From contig NZ_SKCJ01000001.1 of assembly GCF_005434975.1 (NCBI RefSeq), positions 310,001 through 374,000 of the forward strand: a DNA stretch of 64,000 nucleotides, written 5' to 3'. Shown here one piece after another: positions 16,022 to 24,325 of the stretch. The notes below the pieces were generated by a model that was not told the origin of the DNA, did no database searches, and saw only the letters and a list, made by a program, of their open reading frames with translations. A program made the position numbers and the translations under genes. How positions within the stretch are numbered: position 1 is the first letter of the stretch; the number at the start of each line of letters is the position of its first letter. This DNA is from Parerythrobacter lutipelagi (GTDB lineage Bacteria; Pseudomonadota; Alphaproteobacteria; Sphingomonadales; Sphingomonadaceae).

Positions 16022-16392
16022 CGCAGATTGATGACCGAATTCATGGCGTGCTCGATGCCGATGATCGCGCCTTTCTGGACAGTCTGGAAACAGATCGCGG
16101 CATGTTCCGCCAGATCGGCGACAGCATGCATGGGCCGCTGGGACGCTGGGCCAAGTTCAGCTTCGTGCTCGCATTCGTGATCGGCTTCGGCCTGGCCTTT
16201 GCTTTCTACCGCGCGGTCACCGCCGACGGCACCGATGCGATGCTCGGCTGGGGCCTGACGGCCATCGGGCTGCTGATCATGCAGGGCTTCCTCAAACAAT
16301 GGATGTTCGCGCGCATGAACACGCTGATGGTACTACGTGAAGTGAAGCGCCTGCAATTGCAGGTCGCGGAACTAGCCGAATCTGCCGACTAA
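16018..16392 (+). CDS. Small two-TM membrane protein paired with the ECF sigma factor (DUF6768-like)
   Basis: A 124-residue protein: an acidic cytosolic N terminus of about 45 residues (MTQIDDRIHGVLDADDRAFLD), two membrane segments (residues about 48-68 and 78-96) and a cytosolic tail predicted to be helical. It resembles small proteins encoded next to ECF sigma genes (DUF6768). The coupling to sigma and the membrane topology suggest an anti-sigma role, but no classical zinc-binding anti-sigma motif is present, so this is inference. Its stop overlaps the convergent L,D-transpeptidase stop by four bases. Confidence 0.7.
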   Translation: MTQIDDRIHGVLDADDRAFLDSLETDRGMFRQIGDSMHGPLGRWAKFSFVLAFVIGFGLAFAFYRAVTADGTDAMLGWGLTAIGLLIMQGFLKQWMFARMNTLMVLREVKRLQLQVAELAESAD

Positions 16393-16889
16393 GGCCGTAT
16401 CTCGATCGGGGTGCCATCGTCGATGGCGCCCCACAGCTCTTCCATCTCTGCATTGGTGACCGCGATGCAGCCATCGGTCCAGTCACCCGGCAACCGATCG
16501 ACCGGCGACATATTTGGCTGGCCATGGATGAAGATGTCGCCGCCCGGAGAGCGGTTCAGCTCTTCCGCATAGGCACGGTCGCGGTTGTTCGGATAAGAAA
16601 TGCGCAGGCTGAGATGATACGCGCTTTCAGGATTGCGGGTATCGATGATGTAACGGCCTTCAGGCGTCCGTTCATCGCCTTCGAATTGCTTGTGACCTTG
16701 CGGCGCGTCTCCGAATGCGATGCCGGTATATTCGCGCACGACATTGCCGCTGCGATACAGGGTCAAGGTCCGGTCGGACTTGTCGACCAGCACGAAATCG
16801 GCCTTCGCCGTGAGCGGCTCGCGCTCGACTGGCGCGCAGCCTACGGCAAGGATTGTAACAACGGCTGCGATGACCGGCCATAGCTTCAT
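16389..16889 (-). CDS. L,D-transpeptidase (YkuD) lipoprotein
   Basis: A 166-residue YkuD-domain protein with a lipoprotein signal (TILAVGC, Cys18). The catalytic segment is IFIHGQP then DWTDGCIAVTNAEMEEL, where His and the Cys of DGC form the active site; the usual Ser-x-Gly-Cys is Asp-Gly-Cys here. Such enzymes form 3-3 peptidoglycan crosslinks or attach proteins to the wall, or remove such links; which applies is not decidable. It overlaps the upstream small membrane-protein gene as ATGA and lies downstream of purA on the same strand. Confidence 0.87.
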   Translation of the reverse strand: MKLWPVIAAVVTILAVGCAPVEREPLTAKADFVLVDKSDRTLTLYRSGNVVREYTGIAFGDAPQGHKQFEGDERTPEGRYIIDTRNPESAYHLSLRISYPNNRDRAYAEELNRSPGGDIFIHGQPNMSPVDRLPGDWTDGCIAVTNAEMEELWGAIDDGTPIEIRP

Positions 16890-17071
16890 TCCGCCGGATC
16901 CTTGCCGACCCCAAGCCGGTCATCGACCAGCTTCCACACAATCATCAGGACGAAAATCGCTGCAAAATCAAGCCAAGCGGGCACCTCAAGCTGCTGAAAC
17001 CACCAGAGAGTACCCAGCACGGCCAATGCAAAGCCAGTGAATGTCAAAGCTCTGATTGCATGGCTGCGCAT
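16886..17071 (-). CDS. Small two-TM membrane protein, unknown function
   Basis: A 61-residue protein with two hydrophobic segments (ALTFTGFALAVLGTLWWF and LDFAAIFVLMIVWKLV) and short charged ends. No family is recognised. It starts eight bases after the purA stop and its own stop overlaps the L,D-transpeptidase start as ATGA, which supports that it is translated. Possibly an inner-membrane helper of the wall enzyme, but nothing in the sequence proves that. Confidence 0.65.
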   Translation of the reverse strand: MRSHAIRALTFTGFALAVLGTLWWFQQLEVPAWLDFAAIFVLMIVWKLVDDRLGVGKDPAE

Positions 17072-17079
17072 CGATCCGG

Positions 17080-18369
17080 TCAGTCGATGAACGGGTCGCG
17101 CACAAGGATCGTATCTTCGCGCTCGGGGCTAGTGCTGACGAGCGCGACCGGAGTTTCGATCAATTCCTGCACTCGCTGGATGTATTTGATCGCATTGGCC
17201 GGCAGGTCCGCCCAGCTGCGGGCGCCTGCAGTCGATTCCTGCCACCCTTCCATTTCCTCGTAGATCGGTTCGACCGCAGCCTGATCGGCGGAGTGCGAAG
17301 GGAAATAGTCCATGATCTTGCCGTGGAGCCGGTAACCGGTGCAGATCTTCACTGTCTCCAGCCCGTCGAGGACGTCGATCTTGGTCAGTGCAATTCCGGT
17401 CACACCGCTGATCGCGCAACTTTGACGAACAATCACCGCATCGAACCAGCCGACGCGACGCTGGCGGCCGGTCACGGTACCGAATTCGTGGCCGCGTTCG
17501 CCCAGCCGCTGGCCGATTTCGTCGTCGAGCTCAGTCGGAAACGGACCGCTGCCCACGCGGGTGGTGTAGGCCTTGACGATCCCGAGGACGAAGCCGGTCG
17601 AGTTGGGGCCAAGGCCCGAGCCGCTCGCCGCTGTGCCGCTAACAGTGTTCGAACTGGTGACAAAGGGATAGGTCCCGTGATCGATATCGAGCAGCACACC
17701 CTGCGCACCCTCGAACAGGATGCGTGCGCCAGCCTTGCGCACTTTCTTCAGCCGCTTCCATACCGGCTGCGCGAACTGCAGTACGAAAGGCGCAATTTCG
17801 CGCAGATCGTTCAGCAGCCGCTCCCGGTCGACGGGCGGTTCGTTGAAGCCGGCGCGCAAAGCATCGTGATGCGCGCACAGGCGATCGAGCTGCGGTTCGA
17901 GATCGTCGAGATGCGCCAGATCGCACACACGTATGGCGCGCCGGCCGACCTTGTCTTCATAGGCCGGGCCAATCCCTCGACCGGTGGTGCCGATCTTGCC
18001 AGTACCGGCGGCTGTTTCGCGCAGGCCGTCCAGGTCACGATGGATTGGCAGGATCAGCGGGCAATTGTCCGCTATCGCGAAATTGTCATCGGTGATGGAG
18101 ACGCCCTGCCCTTCGAGCTTGCCAATCTCGGATTTGAGATGCCACGGATCGAGCACCACGCCGTTGCCAATGATCGACAAAGTGCCGGTGACGATACCGG
18201 ACGGCAGCAGGCTGAGCTTATAGGTCGTCCCGTCGACCACCAGCGTATGGCCAGCATTGTGACCGCCCTGAAAGCGGACCACGGCATCGGCCCGGCTGGC
18301 CAGCCAGTCGACGATCTTGCCTTTGCCCTCATCGCCCCACTGGGCGCCGATCACGGTAACATTGGCCAT
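17080..18369 (-). CDS. purA: Adenylosuccinate synthetase
   Basis: A 429-residue enzyme joining IMP and aspartate with GTP, the first committed step to AMP. The P-loop-like [15 protein letters not shown] at residues 8-22, His41 in [12 protein letters not shown], and [18 protein letters not shown] are all present. Length is standard. It heads a minus-strand unit with the small membrane protein and L,D-transpeptidase. The gap to the upstream unknown gene is 97 bases with a short GC hairpin but no T run. hisZ is 1.8 kb upstream. Confidence 0.97.
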   Translation of the reverse strand: MANVTVIGAQWGDEGKGKIVDWLASRADAVVRFQGGHNAGHTLVVDGTTYKLSLLPSGIVTGTLSIIGNGVVLDPWHLKSEIGKLEGQGVSITDDNFAIADNCPLILPIHRDLDGLRETAAGTGKIGTTGRGIGPAYEDKVGRRAIRVCDLAHLDDLEPQLDRLCAHHDALRAGFNEPPVDRERLLNDLREIAPFVLQFAQPVWKRLKKVRKAGARILFEGAQGVLLDIDHGTYPFVTSSNTVSGTAASGSGLGPNSTGFVLGIVKAYTTRVGSGPFPTELDDEIGQRLGERGHEFGTVTGRQRRVGWFDAVIVRQSCAISGVTGIALTKIDVLDGLETVKICTGYRLHGKIMDYFPSHSADQAAVEPIYEEMEGWQESTAGARSWADLPANAIKYIQRVQELIETPVALVSTSPEREDTILVRDPFID

Positions 18370-18466
18370 TGGGAAAATCTTCCTTCGTTAGGGCGCGAAA
18401 ACCGTGCCGCGCACTAGGCCAACGGCCAAAAGGGGGCAAGGCGCTTCGGCGCTCTGACCAACACAA

Positions 18467-19210
18467 TTAGTTTTGTGGTGGATCGGTCTCCTCGATCCAC
18501 GCGGTAATCCAATTGGTGAATTCCGTCGCCAGGTGCCAACGGTTCTGGGAGATCAGGCTGTCCGGTGTCAGGGTCGGCAATTCGGCCAGCGGACGGCAGC
18601 GGAAGCCCGGCCCCTCGTCGCGCAGCATATGGCGCACACCGGCGACAGCGATGCCGAGCGGCGAATAGGCCACTCCGGGAATTTCCACCGGAAACGCCGG
18701 ATCGGGCGGGGTCTTGAGCTTCGAAGTGTCGCCATAGTGAATATAGAAATGCGACGGCAGCGGGGCACCACCGGTGGTTTCGATAACTTCCTGATAACCC
18801 TGAGACGTTGGCCCGAGAACGTAATGCTGCGGCTCACCATTGAGCAGGATCGACTTCCGGTCATCCGTATTGAGCCCGATGAACCAATCGGCAAAACCCT
18901 TCGCGGTGCCGCGATTGCACAGGATATCGACCGAACAGATTTTCCTGCCTCCGAAAGACAACAGAGCCATAAGGCTGGACAGCACATCGGTTGCCCCCAC
19001 CTGCCATCGAAGCAGTTTGCGAATGCGGGGCGTCCCGAGATCAAGCTTGGTTTCCAGCAGGAACGCCCGCATTTCTTTCAGCGTGCGCTCCCCAGGATCG
19101 AGATGCAGCCGCTTGCACGCCCTCAGCGCGTCAGCGAATTCCCAATCATGCACTTGCGCCAAAGCGGTCATTTGCCCGTCGATGGTGATCTGGAATGTGA
19201 TATCGTTCAC
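18467..19210 (-). CDS. Uncharacterised protein of about 247 residues
   Basis: I do not recognise this protein. It is soluble by composition, with no signal peptide or membrane segment, and mixed alpha/beta character. Notable segments are QVHDWEFADALRACKRL near the N terminus, SVDILCNRGTAKGFADWFIGLN in the middle and HFYIHYGDTSKLKTPPDP later. The GTG at 19210 is chosen because a G-rich ribosome site (CGGGGGGA) precedes it; a TTG at 19231 is the alternative. It is divergent from the aldo/keto reductase and lies upstream of purA on the same strand. Confidence 0.6.
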   Translation of the reverse strand: MNDITFQITIDGQMTALAQVHDWEFADALRACKRLHLDPGERTLKEMRAFLLETKLDLGTPRIRKLLRWQVGATDVLSSLMALLSFGGRKICSVDILCNRGTAKGFADWFIGLNTDDRKSILLNGEPQHYVLGPTSQGYQEVIETTGGAPLPSHFYIHYGDTSKLKTPPDPAFPVEIPGVAYSPLGIAVAGVRHMLRDEGPGFRCRPLAELPTLTPDSLISQNRWHLATEFTNWITAWIEETDPPQN

Positions 19211-19313
19211 GGCGTCCCCCCGTCCTGTCAATCCACCGCGAATGTTAGCCGCCTTTTGGCAACTTAGCGAATGCGATTTCGGAACCGCGTGCCGCGCTGT
19301 CCGTAACAGTCAT

Positions 19314-20141
19314 ATGACAGACAGAACCACACAACCCACCCTCGCCCTCAACGACGACCGCCAGATTCCGCAGCTGGGCTTCGGAACATGGGAAATCGAG
19401 CCGGACGCTGCCGCCGAGGCCGTCTCGACTGCGCTCGATGCCGGATACTGGCTGGTCGATACCGCTGCCATCTATCGCAATGAAGAGGGCGTCGGCGAAG
19501 GGATTGGCAAATGGTCAGACATCTTCCTCCAGACCAAGATCTGGAATGAAAGCCAGGGGTATGACCGCACGCTCGCAGCGGCGGAGAAATGCCTTGGGCG
19601 GCTCGGCCGCGATCATGTCGACATGTTGCTGATTCACTGGCCCGCTCCGCAGAAGGGCCTGTTCGTCGACACCTGGAAAGCGCTGATAGAACTGCGTGAT
19701 CAGGGCAAGGCCAAGTCGATCGGCGTGTCGAACTTCCGCGAGGAAGACCTGAAGCGGATCGTCGACGAGACCGGCGTGGTACCGGCACTCAACCAGATCG
19801 AACTGCACCCCAGTTTCCAGCAGCGCGACATGCGCAAGCTGCACGATGAAATGGGCATCGTAACGCAGAGCTGGTCCCCGCTCGGCCAGGGTAACGCGTT
19901 CGGCAATGATACGATTAACGCCATCGCCAAGGAAACCGGCCAATCCGCCCCGGCAGTGGTGATCCGCTGGCACATTCAATGCGGGCTGAGCACGCTTCCC
20001 CGTTCGACCAATCCAGATCACATTCGCGACAATTTCACCGCACTCGATTTCGAACTGAGCGCTGATCAGATGAAGCGGATCGACGATCTCGATAGCGCGG
20101 ATGGCCGGATGGGTCCGGACCCGGGCAACGCCGACTTCTGA
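19314..20141 (+). CDS. Aldo/keto reductase (2,5-diketo-D-gluconate reductase-like)
   Basis: A 275-residue AKR barrel enzyme. The full catalytic tetrad is visible: Asp49, Tyr54, Lys75 (LQTKIW) and His108 (LLIHWP). GVSNFREEDL and the C-terminal NADPH site IRWHIQCGLSTLPRST are conserved. It is an NADPH-dependent carbonyl reductase of the AKR5-like group; the physiological substrate is not known. The ATG at 19314 gives the family N terminus. It stands alone between two minus-strand genes, and its stop is 31 bases from the hisZ stop. Confidence 0.88.
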   Translation: MTDRTTQPTLALNDDRQIPQLGFGTWEIEPDAAAEAVSTALDAGYWLVDTAAIYRNEEGVGEGIGKWSDIFLQTKIWNESQGYDRTLAAAEKCLGRLGRDHVDMLLIHWPAPQKGLFVDTWKALIELRDQGKAKSIGVSNFREEDLKRIVDETGVVPALNQIELHPSFQQRDMRKLHDEMGIVTQSWSPLGQGNAFGNDTINAIAKETGQSAPAVVIRWHIQCGLSTLPRSTNPDHIRDNFTALDFELSADQMKRIDDLDSADGRMGPDPGNADF

Positions 20142-20172
20142 GCCATTCGCTGCTCAGCTCCGTTTGTTCGGA

Positions 20173-21279
20173 TCAAAGCGGTCGGGGCATTTCGCCATCC
20201 AGCCGGTGCGTGCAACCAAGTGTCGACGCGTCCTCACCCTCGCCGAGCGCTGCAACGGTGCGCCACCCCTCTGAGCGCAGTGCCGCAGCCGCCGTGAAAT
20301 CATGTCCCACGGGCAAGAATACGGTCCGCGAATCATCATCAAGCTGCACGGCATCGACCAACCGGTCGCAATATAGCGTAAACCCGGTGGCTGCTTCGCC
20401 GCTGCCGGAAATCGTATAGGTCCCTCCTCGCCCCAATGCGCCGCGGATGCCGTCAGCGTAGAGTGTGAAACCGAACCAGCTCTGGTATTCGAAGCCGTGT
20501 CGTTCCGACGGGTCGAGCGTCACGCGCGCACGGTCTCCGATACGGTCAGCGATGGCACGGAGCCCGTCGATCCTGCTGGTGAGCGCGCCGCCCGCGTCGA
20601 TTGCGGCAAGCTTCGCGATTGCGTCTTCGAACGGTCCGGCAGCGTAGAGCAGCGGCAGATAGGCCGCGCCGCCGGCGGCTTTCAAGCCGCCCGCGTCCTT
20701 GGTGTCGAGTTCACGGCGCACCGGATCGACCTGATCCTTTGCGAGCGGCATTGCTTCTTCTGCCAATATGTCGACGAGGTCCGGCAGAGTGAAATCGATC
20801 AGGATATCCACCGCTCCTGCGGCCTCCAGGGCTTCAATCGCGATCACTGCAATCTCGCCGGCTGCGGCTGCGCTGTCGCTGCCGACCAGTTCGCCGCCCA
20901 GTTGCAGGCGCTGGCGTGACGGATCGAGCTGGTCGGCGCGGATCACTGCGGTGTCACCGGCATAGCAGAGCCGCAGCGGGCGCGGAGCAGCGGCCATGCT
21001 GGTTGCCGCGATCCGTCCGACCTGCGGAGTAATATCGCTCCGCAGTGCCAGCGTGCGCAGGCTTTGCGGATCGACAAAGCGGAACATACGCTGTGCGCGC
21101 ACGCCCTCCATCCGGCCTGCGAGGCTTTTCTCGAATTCGACCAGCGGCGGTCGGACGCGATCATAGCCATGGCTATCGAGCACGCCCAACGCATCGCGCA
21201 TCACGCGGGTCAGGACAGCCGCTTCGCGCGGCAACAGGTCCTCAAGACCTTCAGGCAGGAGATCATCGGGTTTCGTCAT
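20173..21279 (-). CDS. hisZ: ATP phosphoribosyltransferase regulatory subunit
   Basis: A 368-residue histidyl-tRNA synthetase-like protein without the anticodon-binding domain, the mark of HisZ. It begins LLPEGLEDLLPREAAVLTRVM and has the class II-like FRFVDPQSLRTLALRSDITPQV and RLCYAGDTAV. HisZ forms an octamer with the short catalytic HisG and mediates histidine feedback in histidine synthesis. hisG itself is not in the window. It lies downstream of serA with 28 bases between and may be in the serC-serA unit. Confidence 0.93.
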   Translation of the reverse strand: MTKPDDLLPEGLEDLLPREAAVLTRVMRDALGVLDSHGYDRVRPPLVEFEKSLAGRMEGVRAQRMFRFVDPQSLRTLALRSDITPQVGRIAATSMAAAPRPLRLCYAGDTAVIRADQLDPSRQRLQLGGELVGSDSAAAAGEIAVIAIEALEAAGAVDILIDFTLPDLVDILAEEAMPLAKDQVDPVRRELDTKDAGGLKAAGGAAYLPLLYAAGPFEDAIAKLAAIDAGGALTSRIDGLRAIADRIGDRARVTLDPSERHGFEYQSWFGFTLYADGIRGALGRGGTYTISGSGEAATGFTLYCDRLVDAVQLDDDSRTVFLPVGHDFTAAAALRSEGWRTVAALGEGEDASTLGCTHRLDGEMPRPL

Positions 21280-21307
21280 AGCGCCGCGCGCCCTGCCCTA
21301 TCAGGCA

Positions 21308-22891
21308 TCAGAATTCCAGCGCCTTGACCACCTTCACACCTTCGAGGGAACACGCAGCATCACCCACCGCATCGGGAATTGGCTGATCGACGCTGAGTAG
21401 CAGCACCGCTTCTCCGCCCGCATCGCGCCTACCAAGATTGAACGTGCCGATATTGATCCCGTGCTCACCCAGAAGCGTACCGATACGTCCGATGAAACCG
21501 GGTGCGTCTTCGTTGACGATATACAGCATGTGGCCCGAAAGTTCGGCTTCGATACCAACACCGAAGATTTCAACGAGGCGCGGTGCGTCCACGCCGAACA
21601 GTGTACCTGCAACCGACCGGTCGCCTTGCTCGGTACCGACAGTGACCCGGATCAGCGTGTTGTAGGCGCCTTCCTTTTCATGCCGAACAGAGCGAATGTC
21701 GAGCCCGCGCTCCTTTGCCAGGTAAGGCGCATTGACCATGTTCACGGTGTCCGAATATTGTTTCATCAGACCGGCGAGGACCGCACCTTCGATCGGCTTG
21801 CCGGACAATTCGGCCGCCGCACCTTCACGCTCGATGCTGATCTTGGTGAGGTTGCCGTGCGCCAATTGACCCACGAGCGAACCGAGCTTTTCCGCGAGGC
21901 CCATATAGGGCTTCAGCTTGGGCGCTTCTTCGGGGCTGAGGCTTGGCATGTTGAGCGCGTTCGTGACGCCGCCGCTGACGAGGTAATCCGCCATTTGTTC
22001 AGCCACCTGCAGCGCCACATTGACCTGTGCCTCTGTCGTGCTGGCACCAAGGTGCGGAGTCGAAATGAAGCCCGGTGTGCCGAACAGCGGGCTGTCCTTG
22101 GCCGGTTCGGTCTCGAACACGTCGAGCGCGGCACCTGCCACATGGCCGCTATCTAGCGCATCTTTCAGCGCCGATTCGTCGATCAGCCCGCCGCGAGCGC
22201 AGTTTACGATCCGCACCCCCGGTTTTGCTTTGGCGATATTCTCGCGGCTGAGAATATTGCGCGTCTGGTCGGTCAGCGGCGTGTGCAGCGTGATGAAATC
22301 CGCCTTGCCGAGCAATGTGTCCAGATCGGCCTTTTCGACGCCCAGCTCGACCGCGCGTTCTTCCGTCAGAAACGGATCATAGGCCACGACCTTCATCTTG
22401 AGGCCAAGCGCGCGACTGGCAACGATCGAACCGATATTGCCTGCACCGATCAGGCCGAGCGTCTTGCCGGTCAGTTCGACGCCCATAAAGTCGTTCTTCG
22501 GCCATTCACCGGCCTGGGTTCGCTTGTCCGCCGCCGGGATCTGCCGCGCGACAGCGAAAATCAGCGCGATGGCGTGCTCGGCTGTGGTGATCGAGTTGCC
22601 GAACGGAGTGTTCATCACCACGACGCCTTTGCCGCTGGCGTACGGTATATCGACATTGTCCACCCCGATCCCGGCGCGGCCAATCACTTTGAGATTTGTC
22701 GCCGCGTCGAGGATGGCCGGTGTGACCTTGGTCGATGAACGAATGGCGAGGCCATCGTAGTCGCCGATGCGGCCGATCAGCTCTTCAGGGCTTTCACCCG
22801 TGATCACATCGACATCACAGCCGCGTTCTTCGAAAATCTTGGCGGCATTGGGGTCCATCTTGTCGGAAATGAGGACTTTAGGCTTGCTCAT
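21308..22891 (-). CDS. serA: D-3-phosphoglycerate dehydrogenase with ACT domain
   Basis: A 527-residue enzyme that starts serine synthesis by oxidising 3-phosphoglycerate. Domains in order: catalytic and Rossmann halves with GLIGAGNIGSIVASRAL (about 146-162) and the catalytic His in TPHLGASTTEAQ, then the allosteric substrate-binding domain, then a C-terminal ACT domain (about 455-527) likely to sense serine. Length fits the long alphaproteobacterial type. It follows serC with a 90-base gap that holds two GC-rich hairpins. Confidence 0.96.
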   Translation of the reverse strand: MSKPKVLISDKMDPNAAKIFEERGCDVDVITGESPEELIGRIGDYDGLAIRSSTKVTPAILDAATNLKVIGRAGIGVDNVDIPYASGKGVVVMNTPFGNSITTAEHAIALIFAVARQIPAADKRTQAGEWPKNDFMGVELTGKTLGLIGAGNIGSIVASRALGLKMKVVAYDPFLTEERAVELGVEKADLDTLLGKADFITLHTPLTDQTRNILSRENIAKAKPGVRIVNCARGGLIDESALKDALDSGHVAGAALDVFETEPAKDSPLFGTPGFISTPHLGASTTEAQVNVALQVAEQMADYLVSGGVTNALNMPSLSPEEAPKLKPYMGLAEKLGSLVGQLAHGNLTKISIEREGAAAELSGKPIEGAVLAGLMKQYSDTVNMVNAPYLAKERGLDIRSVRHEKEGAYNTLIRVTVGTEQGDRSVAGTLFGVDAPRLVEIFGVGIEAELSGHMLYIVNEDAPGFIGRIGTLLGEHGINIGTFNLGRRDAGGEAVLLLSVDQPIPDAVGDAACSLEGVKVVKALEF

Positions 22892-22913
22892 GACGGATTA
22901 TTCCTGTCGTTCG

Positions 22914-22974
22914 CCCGGCACTGCGCCGGGTCAGTATTTCGGGGAAGGCAGCGGCGGCCCTTGGCGGGGCCGCC
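22914..22974 (-). other. Pair of GC-rich hairpins between serC and serA
   Basis: Two inverted repeats lie in the 90-base serC-serA gap: CCCGGC/GCCGGG (22914-22930, 5-base loop) and GGCGGCC/GGCCGCC (22953-22974, 8-base loop). Neither is followed by a T run on the minus strand, so they look like mRNA-stabilising or processing elements rather than a terminator. Confidence 0.5.
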
Positions 22975-22981
22975 GGCCAGA

Positions 22982-24139
22982 TCAGCCGTTCTTGACCGTT
23001 TCGTAGGCCCATTCGATCCATGGCAGGAGACGCTTCAGGTCTTCCTGCTCGACCGTGCCGCCGCACCAGATGCGCAAGGATGGCGGCGCGTCGCGATAGC
23101 CGTTGAAATCGTAACCGACATCGCGGTCTTCCAGCAGCTTGACGATCTTCTTGGGAACGCCTGCCTTGTCCTCGTCGGACAGGCTGTCGTACCAGTCACC
23201 CTGGAACACGAAGCACACGCCAGTGTTGGTGCGCTTCGCCGGGTCGGAAACCATGTTGCGCAGCCACGGGGTCGCCTCGATCCAGTCGAGCACGATCTTC
23301 GCGTTGGTATCGGCCCGTTCGAACATGGCTGTGCGGCCGCCGAGTGCCTGCGCCCATTCAAGCGCATCGATATAATCTTCAACCGCCAGCATGGACGGCG
23401 TGTTGATCGTCGCGCCTTCGAAGATGCCGGTGTTGATCTTGCCGCCCTTCTTGAGGCGGAAGAGCTTGGGCAATGGCCATTCGGGATCGTAATCCTCGAT
23501 ACGCTGCACGGCCTTGGGGCTCAGCACCAGCATGCCGTGTTGGGCTTCACTGCCCATGACCTTCTGCCAGCTGTAAGTCGTGGCATCGAGCTTGGCCCAA
23601 TCCATCTCCATCGCGAAAACGGCGCTGGTGGCATCGTTGATCGTCACACCTTCGCGGCCATCGGCCAACCAGTCGGTGTTAGGGATCTTCGCGCCAGACG
23701 TGGTGCCGTTCCAGGTGAACACGACATCGCTTTCCTGCGGAATGCTCGCCAGATCGGGAATCTCGCCATATTCCGCGTCGAGCGTGGTCAGCTGCGGCAG
23801 CTTGAGCTGCTTGACCGCATCCTGAATCCAGACATTGCCGAAGCTTTCCCATGCCGCGACCGTAGCCGGGCGATCGGGACGCAGCATCGTCCACATCGCG
23901 CATTCCAGCGCACCGGTGTCCGATGCCGGCATGATGCCGACGAGGTAATCCTCGGGAACACCGAGCATTTCCTTGGACAGGTCGATGGCATATTTCAGCC
24001 GCGATTTGCCCAGGGCGCTGCGATGCGAGCGTCCGAGCGATTCGGTTTTGAGATTGGAAGCGGTCCAGCCCTTGTGCTTGGCAGTAGGTCCGGACGAAAA
24101 GAAAGGGCGCTCTGGCTTGAGCGCCGGCAGGTCAGTCAT
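22982..24139 (-). CDS. serC: Phosphoserine aminotransferase
   Basis: A 385-residue class V PLP aminotransferase converting 3-phosphohydroxypyruvate to phosphoserine, and often also acting in pyridoxal phosphate synthesis. RPFFSSGPTAKHKGW opens the protein; the PLP lysine is in SWQKVMGSEAQHG; GIMPASDTGALE binds the cofactor phosphate. The frame is open to 24307, but the ATG at 24139 has a strong ribosome site (AAGGAGAG) and the family start. It is the first gene of the serC-serA unit and is divergent from the glycosyltransferase across a 186-base region with an operator-like palindrome. Confidence 0.95.
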   Translation of the reverse strand: MTDLPALKPERPFFSSGPTAKHKGWTASNLKTESLGRSHRSALGKSRLKYAIDLSKEMLGVPEDYLVGIMPASDTGALECAMWTMLRPDRPATVAAWESFGNVWIQDAVKQLKLPQLTTLDAEYGEIPDLASIPQESDVVFTWNGTTSGAKIPNTDWLADGREGVTINDATSAVFAMEMDWAKLDATTYSWQKVMGSEAQHGMLVLSPKAVQRIEDYDPEWPLPKLFRLKKGGKINTGIFEGATINTPSMLAVEDYIDALEWAQALGGRTAMFERADTNAKIVLDWIEATPWLRNMVSDPAKRTNTGVCFVFQGDWYDSLSDEDKAGVPKKIVKLLEDRDVGYDFNGYRDAPPSLRIWCGGTVEQEDLKRLLPWIEWAYETVKNG

Positions 24140-24195
24140 GTATTCTCTCCTTGCAGAGAGCTCGCGCGGCGTTGGGACCGCGTGGCCCGCTGGGT

Positions 24196-24223
24196 GCAGT
24201 AATGTTGCAGTGCAACGAGTCAA
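24196..24223 (-). promoter_or_regulatory. Candidate serC promoter with a palindrome in the spacer
   Basis: On the minus strand TTGACT (24223-24218), a 16-base spacer and TACTGC (24201-24196). The spacer contains the perfect 13-base palindrome GTTGCAGTGCAAC (24204-24216). On the plus strand the same palindrome covers TTGCAG, a possible -35 paired with GATAAA at 24229 for the glycosyltransferase, so one bound protein could control both genes. Confidence 0.45.
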
Positions 24224-24325
24224 GCAGAGATAAAGTTTCCCGAGAAACCTTTCCCCGCGACAAGACGTTGCTTGGATGCGCTCGGCACTCGCCAAGCGAC
24301 AATTCACACCTTATGGCGGGCCGCG

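Noticed and set aside
17056-18417. A 453-codon open frame on the plus strand
   Set aside because: It is exactly antisense to purA, a certain gene with all motifs. Its composition is that of a GC-rich shadow frame, with no family motif and no ribosome site.
18430-18460. GC hairpin with a TTCG loop between the unknown gene and purA
   Set aside because: The stem is only four to five pairs and no T run follows on either strand, so I do not call it a terminator.
22961-24202. A 413-codon plus-strand frame
   Set aside because: It is antisense to serC, which has intact PLP motifs and a good ribosome site.
24140-24260. A serC leader RNA of the type reported in alphaproteobacteria
   Set aside because: I cannot fit the region to that motif from memory. 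Hairpins are weak once the promoter is placed, so I kept only the palindrome. A covariance-model search would decide.
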